From Halococcus thailandensis JCM 13552 (GTDB lineage: Archaea; Halobacteriota; Halobacteria; Halobacteriales; Halococcaceae): a stretch of 64,000 nucleotides of DNA. The stretch covers positions 133,269 through 197,268 of the forward strand of contig NZ_AOMF01000155.1 of NCBI RefSeq assembly GCF_000336715.1, given 5' to 3'. Position 1 is the stretch's first letter. Every line of letters starts with the position of its first letter. This document shows, piece by piece, positions 8,277 through 16,386 of this stretch. The notes beneath the pieces were generated by a model, which saw only the letters and a program-made list of their open reading frames with translations, did not search any database and was not told the DNA's origin. A program made the position numbers and the translations under genes.

Positions 8277-10063
8277 TGTGTGGGATCGTCGGCTGCGTCG
8301 GCCGGCCGGACGAGACCCTCGACGTGCTGATGCACGGGCTCTCGAAGCTCGAATACCGGGGCTACGACTCGGCGGGCGTCGCGCTCGCCAACAGCGCCGT
8401 CGAGATCGAAAAGCACGAGGGCGAACTCGCGAACCTCGAACGCGCCGTCGAGAGCGACGCACCCGCCGGCCCCGTCGGCATCGGCCACACTCGCTGGAGC
8501 ACGCACGGTCCGCCGAGCGACCGCAACTCCCACCCACACGCCGACTGCGAGGGCGAGGTCGCGGTCATCCACAACGGGATCATCGAGAACTTCCAGGAAG
8601 TGAAGGACGAGCTCACCGCCGCGGGCCACGAGTTCACGAGCGACACCGACACCGAGGTCGTCCCCCACCTCATCGAGTCGGCGCTCGCCGACGGCGCGAG
8701 CAACGAGGAGGCCTTCCGCGCGGCGATCGAGCGCATCGAAGGGAGCTACGCCATCGCCGCGGTCTTCGCCGGTGGCGATTCGGTGTTCTGTACGCGTCAG
8801 GACTCGCCGCTCGTGCTCGGCATCGACGACGACGCGACCTATCTCGCGAGCGACGTGCCCGCCTTTCGGGAGTTCACCGATCGCGTCGTCTACCTGGAGG
8901 ACGGCGAGTTCGCGCGCATCGACGCCGACGGCTGGAACGTCTCGACGGCCGACGGTGAGTCGGTCGAGAAGACGATCCACACCGTGAACTGGGACGCCGA
9001 GGAGACGGGCAAGAGCGGTTACGACCACTTCATGCTGAAGGAGATCCACGAGCAGCCGCGCGCGCTCCGGCAGTGTCTGCGCGGGCGCGTCGACGAGCTC
9101 GGCGGCCAGGTCGAACTGGAGGAGCTCGCTGGCGTCAGACCGTCGAGCGTGCAGTTCGTCGCCTGCGGCACCTCCTATCACGCGGCGCTGTATGGCGCGG
9201 AGCTGTTCCGCGAGGCCGGCATCCCCGCGCAGGCGTTTCTGGCGAGCGAGTACGTCACCTCGCCGCCGCCGATCGGCGACGCGCTCGTCGTCGGCGTCAC
9301 CCAGAGCGGCGAGACCGCCGACACGCTGAGTGCGCTCCGAGAGGCACGCCAGCGCGGCGCGCGCACGCTCGCGCTCACCAACGTGGTGGGATCGACGGTC
9401 GCCCGCGAGTGTGATCACACCCTCTACATCCGTGCCGGCCCCGAGATCGGCGTCGCGGCCTCGAAGACGTTCGCGAGCCAGCTGGCCGCGCTCAACCTCT
9501 TCGCGTTCGCGGCTACCGACGACCACGACCGCGAGGCGATCGGTGCGTTGCGTGATCTTCCCAGCACTGTGCAGGAGGTCATCGACGACTCGACGGCCGA
9601 ATCCGTCGCCGAGGCGTATCACGACGCCGACGCCTACTTCTTCATCGGCCGCGGGCTGAACTACCCGGTGGCGCTCGAAGGCGCGCTCAAACTCAAGGAG
9701 ATCACCTACCGCCACGCCGAAGGGTTTGCCGCCGGCGAGCTCAAACACGGGCCGCTGGCCCTGGTGACCGACAACTCGCCGGTGATCGCCATCACAACGG
9801 GTGACGGCGAGCTCGCGCGCAAGACCGTGAACAACGTCAAGGAGGTCGAGGCGCGCGACGCGCCCGTCATCGCCGTCACCGACGGCCAGTCCGACATCGA
9901 GCGCTACGCCGATCACGTCCTCACCATCCCCGAGACACAGCCGCGGACTGCCGCCGTCCTCGCGAACGTCCAGCTCCAGCTGCTCGCCTACCACACCGCC
10001 GACCAGCTCGGCCGCTCGATCGACAAACCCCGCAATCTCGCGAAGAGCGTCACCGTCGAGTAG
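8276..10063 (+). CDS. glmS: Glutamine-fructose-6-phosphate aminotransferase (isomerizing)
   Basis: 595 residues. It starts MCGIVGCVG, so Cys2 becomes the N-terminal nucleophile of the class II glutaminase domain (about 1-220, with RGYDSAGVA, HTRWSTHG and EGSYAIAAVF). Two SIS sugar-isomerase domains follow, with CGTSYHAALYG, TQSGETADT, SKTFASQLAALNLFA and the C-terminal KPRNLAKSVTVE, which closes the active site. It converts fructose-6-phosphate and glutamine to glucosamine-6-phosphate, the entry to UDP-GlcNAc. It is translationally coupled to the GlmU-like gene. Length is normal. No glmS ribozyme or leader is present, as expected for an internal gene of a pair. Confidence 0.96.
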   Translation: MCGIVGCVGRPDETLDVLMHGLSKLEYRGYDSAGVALANSAVEIEKHEGELANLERAVESDAPAGPVGIGHTRWSTHGPPSDRNSHPHADCEGEVAVIHNGIIENFQEVKDELTAAGHEFTSDTDTEVVPHLIESALADGASNEEAFRAAIERIEGSYAIAAVFAGGDSVFCTRQDSPLVLGIDDDATYLASDVPAFREFTDRVVYLEDGEFARIDADGWNVSTADGESVEKTIHTVNWDAEETGKSGYDHFMLKEIHEQPRALRQCLRGRVDELGGQVELEELAGVRPSSVQFVACGTSYHAALYGAELFREAGIPAQAFLASEYVTSPPPIGDALVVGVTQSGETADTLSALREARQRGARTLALTNVVGSTVARECDHTLYIRAGPEIGVAASKTFASQLAALNLFAFAATDDHDREAIGALRDLPSTVQEVIDDSTAESVAEAYHDADAYFFIGRGLNYPVALEGALKLKEITYRHAEGFAAGELKHGPLALVTDNSPVIAITTGDGELARKTVNNVKEVEARDAPVIAVTDGQSDIERYADHVLTIPETQPRTAAVLANVQLQLLAYHTADQLGRSIDKPRNLAKSVTVE

Positions 10064-10230
10064 CGCCGTTCGCTCCGCCATCAGCTCCCTTTCGTCGTTC
10101 GTCCATCCATCGCATCAGCCGCGCTGTCGGTTTCACTGACTGGCTGCATCGGCACGTATCGGCCGTCGGATACATTATCGTGCATCGTGCTCCGGGCGAT
10201 CGAGAACGGCAAACGTTTTGATCATCCGGG

Positions 10231-10253
10231 AGTTACTCGGACGACGAGTAACT
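10231..10253. promoter_or_regulatory. Perfect 9-bp inverted repeat in front of the SQD1-like operon
   Basis: AGTTACTCG (10231-10239) and CGAGTAACT (10245-10253) are exact reverse complements with a 5-nt spacer, ending one base before the ATG at 10255. A T-rich box (CGTTTTGAT, about 10214-10222) lies upstream. The palindrome could be a repressor operator over the transcription start or a 5' hairpin covering the start codon. Confidence 0.6.
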
Positions 10254-10254
10254 A

Positions 10255-11421
10255 ATGTCGATCATCGTCACCGGGGCCGACGGCTACGTCGGCTGGCCGA
10301 CCGCACTGCGAATCGCCGACCGCACTGACGAGCGCGTGCTCTGTGTCGACAACTTCGCCCGCCGCGAGTGGGTCGCCTCGCTCGGCGCGACGAGCGCCAC
10401 GGCGGTCGCCTCGATGGACGACCGGCTGGCGGCCGCCGAGGAGCAGGGCTATACGAACCTCTCCTTCGTCGAGGGCGACCTCACGGATCGGGCGTTCGTC
10501 GACCGACTGCTCGCGGTGCATGAGCCGCGCGCGATCGTCCACACTGCCGCCCAGCCCTCCGCACCCTACTCGCAGATCAACGGCGAGCGCGCCAACGAGA
10601 CCCAGCACAACAACCTCCAGGCGACGCGCAACCTCGTCTGGGGGCTTCAGGAAGCGGGGCTCACCGACACCCACTTCATCGAGACGACCACGACGGGTGT
10701 CTACGGCGCGCCCGAGTTCCCGATCCCGGAGGGCGGTACGACGATGGAGAACGAGGGCGAGCGCGACGAGGTGCCCTTCCCCGCGATGGCCGGGAGCTGG
10801 TATCACCTCACCAAGAGCCACGACGCGGCCAACCTCCGACTGGCCCACAGCCAGTTCGACATCCCGATCAGCGACGTACGAACGGCGATCGTCTACGGCG
10901 CGGGCACCGACGAGACGCGCGCCGATGAACGTCTCGCGACGCGCCTCGACTTCGACTACTACTTCGGCGTCGTCGCCCACCGCTTCGCGGCGCAGGCGGT
11001 CGCGGGCTACCCGCTCACGGTGTACGGCAAGGGCGAGCAGCGAAAGCCGTTCGTGAGTCTCGACGACGCCGTCGAGGGGCTCGCGCGGCTCGCGCTCGTC
11101 GATCACGCCGAGCGCCCCGCCGCCCACACTGTCTACAACCAGACCACACGCGCGATCAGCATCGTCGAGATCGCCGAGACGATCGCGGCGGTCGGCGACG
11201 AGCACGGGCTCGACGTCGACGTCGAACACGTCGAGAACCCGCGCGACGAGGACGAGACACACAAGATGGAGATCCGCCACGAGAAGTACGACGATCTCAT
11301 CGACGGGCAGTCGGTCGATTTCCGGGCGGGTATCGACGAGGTCGTCGGCGCGATGAACGATCGCCGTTCGGTGATCGAGAGTCACGAGGACCGCTTCCTG
11401 CCGGACATGCTCGAATCGTGA
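10255..11421 (+). CDS. UDP-sulfoquinovose synthase-like NAD-dependent epimerase (SQD1/Agl3 family)
   Basis: 388 residues, an extended SDR. The cofactor motif is TGADGYVGW (6-14), matching the 'GGDGYCGW' of plant SQD1. Further SQD1-like blocks are SAPYSQIN (102-109), ETTTTGVYG (143-151, holding the catalytic Thr), SWYHLTKSHD (Tyr183, Lys187), VYGAGTDET and LTVYGKGEQRKPF. SQD1 and archaeal Agl3 join sulfite to UDP-glucose to form UDP-sulfoquinovose. The match in motif order is much closer to SQD1 than to GalE. Some positions differ, including Pro for the Arg in the plant 'QRSAPYS' block, so a related sulfonated or other sugar is possible. It heads an operon with two more epimerases joined by GTGA and ATGA overlaps. 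Confidence 0.8.
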   Translation: MSIIVTGADGYVGWPTALRIADRTDERVLCVDNFARREWVASLGATSATAVASMDDRLAAAEEQGYTNLSFVEGDLTDRAFVDRLLAVHEPRAIVHTAAQPSAPYSQINGERANETQHNNLQATRNLVWGLQEAGLTDTHFIETTTTGVYGAPEFPIPEGGTTMENEGERDEVPFPAMAGSWYHLTKSHDAANLRLAHSQFDIPISDVRTAIVYGAGTDETRADERLATRLDFDYYFGVVAHRFAAQAVAGYPLTVYGKGEQRKPFVSLDDAVEGLARLALVDHAERPAAHTVYNQTTRAISIVEIAETIAAVGDEHGLDVDVEHVENPRDEDETHKMEIRHEKYDDLIDGQSVDFRAGIDEVVGAMNDRRSVIESHEDRFLPDMLES

Positions 11422-12344
11422 GCGACCTGCTCGTCACGGGCGGCTGTGGCTACATCGGCAGCGCGCTGGTGCCCCTGTTGGCCGACGACGACCGCGTGGA
11501 TCGGCTAGTCGTGCTCGATTCGCTCGCCTCGGGTTCGCCACGAAACCTGCGCGGCTCGGTCGAGGCGATCGCGTTCCGGCAGGGCGACGTCCGCGAGTAC
11601 GGCGACGTCGAGAGCGCGATGCGCGGGGTGGATACCGTCGTTCATCTGGCGGCGATCACCGGTGCCGACAGCACGCACGACCGCCGCGATGAGACCTACG
11701 CGACGAATCTCGAGGGAACGCGCAACGTACTCACCGCCGCCCGGAAGATGGGCGTCGAGCGCGTCGTCCTCGCCTCCTCGTGTAACATCTACGGGCGCGC
11801 GACGAGCACCGACATCGACGAGGGGATCGAGCCGGACCCGATCAACCCCTATGCCGAGACGAAATACGAAGCGGAGCAACTCCTCGCCGAGTACGCCGAC
11901 GAGTACGGACTCGACGGGACGGCGCTCCGGCTGAGCACCGTCCACGGCGACGCACCGGGCATCCGGTTCAACCTCGTCGTCAACCAGTTCGTCTTTCGCG
12001 CGCTCACCGATCGGCCCCTGACGGTGTACGGCGACGGCTCGAACTGGCGGCCGTTCATCCACGCGCGCGACGCCGCCCGCGCCTACCGTGAGGCGGCGCT
12101 CGCACCCGACGACTGGTCGGAACCCGTCTACAACGTCGGGGCGAACGAGGCGAACTACCGGATCAGCGACGTCGCTACACTCATTAGCGAGGAACTTGCT
12201 ACTGTGGACGTGACATACCTCGAAGACGAACATCCCGGTCCCTCCTATCACGTGAACTTCGATCGCGTGGCCGAGACGGGCTTCGAGCCCGCGATCGGCC
12301 TCCGCGAGGGCGTCCGCGATCTCGCCCGGAGGTTCCGCGGATGA
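11418..12344 (+). CDS. NAD-dependent sugar epimerase/dehydratase (extended SDR)
   Basis: 308 residues, GTG start inside a GTGA overlap with the preceding gene. TGGCGYIGSAL is the NAD-binding motif; 'HLAAITGADSTHD' is the conserved active-site loop; SSCNIYG and YAETKYEAE supply the Ser/Thr and the Tyr-x-x-x-Lys catalytic pair. 'LTVYGDGSNWRPFIHARD' is the NDP-sugar binding segment of the GalE/RmlB/Gmd superfamily. It probably acts on an NDP-hexose in series with its operon neighbours, as a 4-epimerase, a 4,6-dehydratase or a 4-keto-reductase. I cannot choose among these from motifs alone; Cys before Asn in SSCNIYG argues against a standard dehydratase Asp-Glu pair. Confidence 0.82.
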   Translation: MSDLLVTGGCGYIGSALVPLLADDDRVDRLVVLDSLASGSPRNLRGSVEAIAFRQGDVREYGDVESAMRGVDTVVHLAAITGADSTHDRRDETYATNLEGTRNVLTAARKMGVERVVLASSCNIYGRATSTDIDEGIEPDPINPYAETKYEAEQLLAEYADEYGLDGTALRLSTVHGDAPGIRFNLVVNQFVFRALTDRPLTVYGDGSNWRPFIHARDAARAYREAALAPDDWSEPVYNVGANEANYRISDVATLISEELATVDVTYLEDEHPGPSYHVNFDRVAETGFEPAIGLREGVRDLARRFRG

Positions 12345-13315
12345 ACCCCGACCACGAGGCGCCGACGATCGCCGTGACCGGCGCGGCGGGCTACATCGGC
12401 AGCTGTGTCGTCACACACCTCCGCAACGACCATCCCGACTGGCACGTGACGGCACTCGACAACTTCTATCTGGGCGACGTCCGGTCGATCGGCGATGTAA
12501 CCGTCGAACACGTCGACGTCCGCAACCGCGACCGGCTGGAGCACGCACTCGACGGTGCGGACATCGTGATGCATCTCGCCGCCCTCTCGGGGGTTCCCGA
12601 CTGCGAGAACCGCAAGGACCTCGCCTACGAGGTCAACGTCCAGGGTACCGAGAACGTGGCCTGGTACTGCCGGAAGACAGGGACGGGACTGGTTTTCCCG
12701 TTCAGCATGGCGACGATCGGCGATCCCGTCGAGTTTCCGATCACCGTCGACCATCCGCGTGACCCGCTCAACTGGTACGGACGGAGCAAGCTGCTGAACG
12801 AGCGTGCCATCGAGGAACTCGTCGACGGGGCGTTCCCGGCACACCTGTTCTTGAAATCCAATCTCTACGGTGACCACGAGATCGATGGCGAACGGATCTC
12901 GAAGGGCACTGTCACCAATTTCTTCATCGACCGTGCGCTCGCCGACGAGACGATCACGGTCCACGAGCCGGGCACGCAGTCGCGCAACTACATCCACGTC
13001 GAGGACGTCGCTCGTGCCTACGTCAGAAGCGCCGAGCGGCTGTTCGATCAGCTCGCCGCCGGCGAGACGGGAGTGGAAAAGTACGAGCTCGCGAGCGACG
13101 AGGACCCCAGTGTGATGGAGATCGCCGAGCTCGTCGCCCGCGTCGCCCGCGAGGAGCGCGGGGCCGATCCCGACGTCGAACTGATCGAGAACCCGCGCGC
13201 GAGCGAGACGCTGGTCGATCGGTTCCCGGTCGACACGACGCGAACGCACGACGTACTCGGCTGGAGCGTCGAACGCTCGCTCGAAGACACGGTCAGAGAG
13301 CGGCTGCGACAGTAG
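12341..13315 (+). CDS. NAD-dependent epimerase/dehydratase (extended SDR)
   Basis: 324 residues, ATG within an ATGA overlap with the second operon gene. TGAAGYIGS is the cofactor motif, 'HLAALSGVPDCENR' the active-site loop, 'FPFSMATIGDP' the Ser/Thr strand and WYGRSKLLNE the Tyr-x-x-x-Lys pair. 'TVHEPGTQSRNYIHVEDVARAY' is the NDP-sugar binding C-terminal part. It is diverged from the other two epimerases of the operon, so this is a three-enzyme sugar-modifying series and not a recent duplication. The stop codon is immediately followed by the convergent stop of the nucleotidyltransferase gene, with no gap. The exact reaction is unknown. Confidence 0.82.
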   Translation: MNPDHEAPTIAVTGAAGYIGSCVVTHLRNDHPDWHVTALDNFYLGDVRSIGDVTVEHVDVRNRDRLEHALDGADIVMHLAALSGVPDCENRKDLAYEVNVQGTENVAWYCRKTGTGLVFPFSMATIGDPVEFPITVDHPRDPLNWYGRSKLLNERAIEELVDGAFPAHLFLKSNLYGDHEIDGERISKGTVTNFFIDRALADETITVHEPGTQSRNYIHVEDVARAYVRSAERLFDQLAAGETGVEKYELASDEDPSVMEIAELVARVAREERGADPDVELIENPRASETLVDRFPVDTTRTHDVLGWSVERSLEDTVRERLRQ

Positions 13316-14089
13316 CTACTCGGTATCGACGGCGTTGGCGCTCGCCTCGTCTTCTCCATCGCCGTCGAGTGCGCCACGTGCGTCCTGAAGCCGTCGTTCG
13401 GCTTCGTCGCGATCCTCGGGATAGCCGACGTCGATGCGCCAGCCGTCCATCCGCACGGCGTCGATCGTCCGTCCCGACCGGAGGAGGAGATCGACGGCCT
13501 CGGAGAGTTCGTACTCGCCGCGCGCGGAGGGCTGGACGAGATGGCAGGCGTGGAAGATCGCGGGCGTGAACGTGTAGAAGCCCGTGAGGACGAGGTTCGT
13601 CGGCGGTTCGTCGGGCTTTTCGATCACGTCGGTGACTTCGCCGTAGTCGTTGGTGTCACAGACGCCGTAGCGATCGGCTTCCTCCATCGGGACCTCCTCG
13701 ACGAGGAAGGCGGCGTCGGCGCGGTCTTCGCGCTGGCGATCGACGACATCCGCGAGGTTCGCCTCGAAGACGTTGTCGCCGAGGATGAGCATGAAGTCGT
13801 CGTCGATGTGTTCCTCGACGGTGAGGAGGGCGTGGGCGAGGCCAGCCTGCTCGCGCTGGTGGGTGTAGGTGATCGGGATGCCCGCGAACTCGTCGCCGTA
13901 GTGTTCGATGATGACCTCCTTCTGGTAGCCGACGACCACGAGCAGTTCGCTCGCGCCGAGTTCGGCCAGCTGCTCGAAACAGTGCGTGAGGATGGGCTTC
14001 CCATCGATCTCGACCATCCCCTTCGGTTTGTCCTCGGTCAGCGGCCGGAGGCGCGTGCCCTCGCCGGCGGCCAGCACGACGGCTTTCAT
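13316..14089 (-). CDS. Sugar-1-phosphate nucleotidyltransferase (RmlA/AglF-like)
   Basis: 257 residues. MKAVVLAAGEGTRLRPLTED with KPKGM is the nucleotide-binding signature, LILGDNVF holds the metal-binding Asp, and EKPDEPPTN is the sugar-binding loop. Only the catalytic domain is present, with no beta-helix tail, so it matches UTP/dTTP-glucose-1-phosphate transferases rather than GlmU. It probably makes UDP-glucose or a related NDP-hexose, the precursor used by the SQD1-like enzyme and by the UDP-glucose dehydrogenase nearby. I chose ATG 14089 because the fold starts exactly there; longer upstream starts add unrelated residues. Confidence 0.88.
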   Translation of the reverse strand: MKAVVLAAGEGTRLRPLTEDKPKGMVEIDGKPILTHCFEQLAELGASELLVVVGYQKEVIIEHYGDEFAGIPITYTHQREQAGLAHALLTVEEHIDDDFMLILGDNVFEANLADVVDRQREDRADAAFLVEEVPMEEADRYGVCDTNDYGEVTDVIEKPDEPPTNLVLTGFYTFTPAIFHACHLVQPSARGEYELSEAVDLLLRSGRTIDAVRMDGWRIDVGYPEDRDEAERRLQDARGALDGDGEDEASANAVDTE

Positions 14090-14264
14090 GGGCCTACAAC
14101 GCGGGGGCCGTCGCAAATATCTGTCGTCACTCGACGATAAACCATAAGCGACGATAGCAATCGTTGCTGGCTGATGCCGAGAGGGCAATAGTGGAATCTA
14201 TCTCCGCTGACGCATCTTTCTGTGTGGCTGCAGAGCTCACTCATCCCTGCCCCACAGGACTAAG

Positions 14265-14283
14265 GTAATACAGCAAGTATTAC
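14265..14283. promoter_or_regulatory. Inverted repeat operator candidate of the VapBC pair
   Basis: GTAATAC (14265-14271) and GTATTAC (14277-14283) form perfect 7-bp arms with a 5-nt spacer, ending 5 nt before the antitoxin ATG. The position fits autoregulation by the AbrB-like antitoxin or the VapBC complex. The A/T-rich palindrome also overlaps the likely core promoter. Confidence 0.55.
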
Positions 14284-14288
14284 TGAGT

Positions 14289-14549
14289 ATGAGCGAATCC
14301 ACACGCGTCACGGAGAAGGGACAGGCGACGATTCCGAAGGAACTCCGTGAAAAATACGATCTTGAGCCCGGTGACGAGGTCGTCTGGGTCGACACCGACG
14401 AGGGCATCGTCGTGCAGAAGCGTACGCGCACCAGCGGGCGCGGAATGCTCGTACCCGACGATATCTCCGAGGGAAAGCGTGCGGAGATCGCCGACGAACT
14501 GGCACAGCGCGTTCGTGACCGTCGGGATCGCAACTACGAGGAAATCTAA
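14289..14549 (+). CDS. vapB: AbrB/SpoVT-fold antitoxin
   Basis: 86 residues. The N-terminal 45 residues (TRVTEKGQATIPKELREKYD, then LEPGDEVVWVDTDEGIVVQK) are a textbook swapped-hairpin AbrB domain, which dimerises and binds DNA. The C-terminal acidic and basic helix (KRAEIADELAQRVRDRRDRNYEEI) is the usual toxin-binding tail. It directly precedes and overlaps by one base (TAATG) the PIN toxin gene, so the two are cotranscribed. The pair sits between two sugar-nucleotide genes of the glycan block and faces away from the nucleotidyltransferase. Confidence 0.9.
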   Translation: MSESTRVTEKGQATIPKELREKYDLEPGDEVVWVDTDEGIVVQKRTRTSGRGMLVPDDISEGKRAEIADELAQRVRDRRDRNYEEI

Positions 14550-14956
14550 TGTCGACGTACACCGCCGACGCCGTCGCCCTCCTCGTCTATCTCGTCGATG
14601 CGCTCCCGAGCGGGGCGGATCGGGTTTTCACCGAGGCCGAAGCCGCGAAAACCGTCATTCAGGCACCGAGCACGGCGCTCGCCGAAGTGCTGTATTCGGT
14701 CTCCCGCGACAAAGACGTCCGCGGTATCACCCTCACGGGAACGCCGGAGGACGCCCGACAGGCACTGGTTGGAAACGGTCCCGTCGCCGTCGCACCAGTC
14801 GACGACGCCGAACTGGTCGAGTACGCGCAGGTGGTGGACGCGTTCAGCATCCACGACGCCCTGATCGTCAGTAGCCACCGAGCACAGGGCACGGACGCGA
14901 TCCTCACGACGGACGGCATTATCCACGATGCCGGCTACGAGACCGTTTGGGACTGA
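14549..14956 (+). CDS. vapC: PIN-domain ribonuclease toxin
   Basis: 135 residues. The PIN fold is marked by an early acidic strand (TADAVALLVYLVDAL, Asp7), a central Glu helix (TALAEVLYSVSRD) and the acidic pair in AFSIHDALIVSSH followed by TTDGII. These residues coordinate Mg or Mn in VapC ribonucleases, which cut tRNA or rRNA when freed from VapB. The order antitoxin-toxin and the one-base overlap are canonical. The first acidic segment is slightly unusual (AD-AVALLVYL rather than LDTS), but all three carboxylate clusters are there, so I expect an active enzyme. Confidence 0.85.
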   Translation: MSTYTADAVALLVYLVDALPSGADRVFTEAEAAKTVIQAPSTALAEVLYSVSRDKDVRGITLTGTPEDARQALVGNGPVAVAPVDDAELVEYAQVVDAFSIHDALIVSSHRAQGTDAILTTDGIIHDAGYETVWD

Positions 14957-15053
14957 TACGGACGCCGACGGACCGGAAACCGTCGTTCGTCAATCACGAC
15001 TCCTATTGCTGAGCTATCCAAATCCTCAAAGCGGCCGCCGTGGAACGGGTTCC

Positions 15054-16349
15054 ATGAACGTGAGCGTCGTCGGCAGCGGCTACGTCGGCACCACGGTCGC
15101 GGCGTGTCTCGCCGATCTCGGGCATGAGGTGACCGCCATCGACATCGACACGGAGATCGTCGAGACGATCAACTCGGGCGAGACGCCGATCCACGAACCG
15201 GGGCTCGCCGAACTGGTCGAAACACACGCCGGCGAGCGACTGCACGCGACGACTGATCACGCTGCTCTCCGCGAGACTGACGTCACCTTTCTCGCGCTCC
15301 AGACGCCCTCGCGCGAGGACGGCAGCATCGATCTCGGCGCGCTCGAAGCCGGTACGCGCGACGTTGGCGAGGCTCTCGCCGAAAAGGAGGACTACCACCT
15401 CGTCGTCGTCAAGAGCACGGTGATCCCCGGCACCGTCGAGGAACGGCTCGAACCGCTGCTCGAAGAGGTCTCAGGGCAGGAAGCTGGCGAGCAGTTCGGC
15501 GTCGCGGTCAACCCCGAGTTCCAGAGCCAGGGCTCGGCCGTCGCCGACTTCATGGGGCCCGACAAACTCGTCTTTGGAGCCGAGGGCGAACGTGCGCTCG
15601 ATCGCCTCGACGAACTGTACGCGCCCCTCGTCGCCGACAACGGCGGGATCCCGATCGTCGAGACCGGTCGTCGCGAGGCGATGATGGTCAAATACGCCAA
15701 CAACGTCTTCCTCGCGGGGAAGATCAGCCTCATCAACGAACTCGGCAACCTCTGCAAGGAGTTCGGCGTCGATTCCTACGACGTGGCGGAGGCCATCGGG
15801 CTCGACGAGCGCATCGGGGCGAAGTTCCTCCGGTCGGGCGTGGGCTGGGGCGGCTCGTGCTTCCCGAAGGACACCGATGCCCTCCGCGCAGCCGGCCGCG
15901 AGGCAGGCTACGAGCCGGAACTGCTCGACAGCGTGGTCGCGGTCAACGACGGCCAGCCCCGGCGGATGCTCGATCTGCTCGAACGGCACACCAATGTCGA
16001 AGGCCGACGGATCGCCGTGCTCGGACTCGCGTTCAAACCCGGAACGGACGACATCCGTGGGTCGCGCGCGACGCTCGTCATCGACGACCTGCTCGATCGC
16101 GGGGCGAGCGTGGCCGCCTACGATCCGGTCGCTAGCGACGCGATGGCCGAAAAGTTCCCCGATGTCGAATACGTCGAGTCGGCGCAAGCGGCGCTCGCCG
16201 ACGCTCACGGCGCGCTCGTCGTCACCGACTGGGACGAGTTCGCGACGCTCGACGGGGAATTCGACGACATGGAACAGCAGATCGTCGTCGACGGCCGGCG
16301 CATCGTCGATTCCCGGGACGGGATGACCTACGAAGGCCTGACCTGGTGA
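15054..16349 (+). CDS. aglM: UDP-glucose 6-dehydrogenase (AglM-like)
   Basis: 431 residues. The N-terminal Rossmann motif GSGYVGTTVAACLADLGHEV, the middle dimerisation domain with KYANNVFLAGKISLINELGN and the active-site GVGWGGSCFPKDTDAL (Cys269) identify the UDP-glucose/GDP-mannose dehydrogenase family. The C-terminal domain has LGLAFKPGTDDIRGSRA. It oxidises UDP-glucose to UDP-glucuronate with two NAD. In Haloferax the AglM enzyme supplies the hexuronic acids of the S-layer N-glycan, and the neighbouring nucleotidyltransferase could supply UDP-glucose. GDP-mannose or UDP-ManNAc as substrate cannot be excluded. ATG 15054 begins exactly at the Rossmann strand. Confidence 0.9.
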   Translation: MNVSVVGSGYVGTTVAACLADLGHEVTAIDIDTEIVETINSGETPIHEPGLAELVETHAGERLHATTDHAALRETDVTFLALQTPSREDGSIDLGALEAGTRDVGEALAEKEDYHLVVVKSTVIPGTVEERLEPLLEEVSGQEAGEQFGVAVNPEFQSQGSAVADFMGPDKLVFGAEGERALDRLDELYAPLVADNGGIPIVETGRREAMMVKYANNVFLAGKISLINELGNLCKEFGVDSYDVAEAIGLDERIGAKFLRSGVGWGGSCFPKDTDALRAAGREAGYEPELLDSVVAVNDGQPRRMLDLLERHTNVEGRRIAVLGLAFKPGTDDIRGSRATLVIDDLLDRGASVAAYDPVASDAMAEKFPDVEYVESAQAALADAHGALVVTDWDEFATLDGEFDDMEQQIVVDGRRIVDSRDGMTYEGLTW

Positions 16350-16386
16350 TCGACGGCGCTATTCCGATCGAGTAGTGAGTCACGTC

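Noticed and set aside
8276-8300. glmS ribozyme or riboswitch
   Set aside because: glmS starts inside the preceding gene's stop codon, leaving no leader in which such an RNA could lie.
8045-10081. A 678-codon minus-strand frame opposite glmS
   Set aside because: glmS on the plus strand is unambiguous; the antisense frame has no motif and exists because third-position GC bias removes stops.
14549-14956. Inactivated VapC because the first acidic motif is not LDTS-like
   Set aside because: Asp7 and the later Glu and Asp clusters remain, so the metal site is likely complete.
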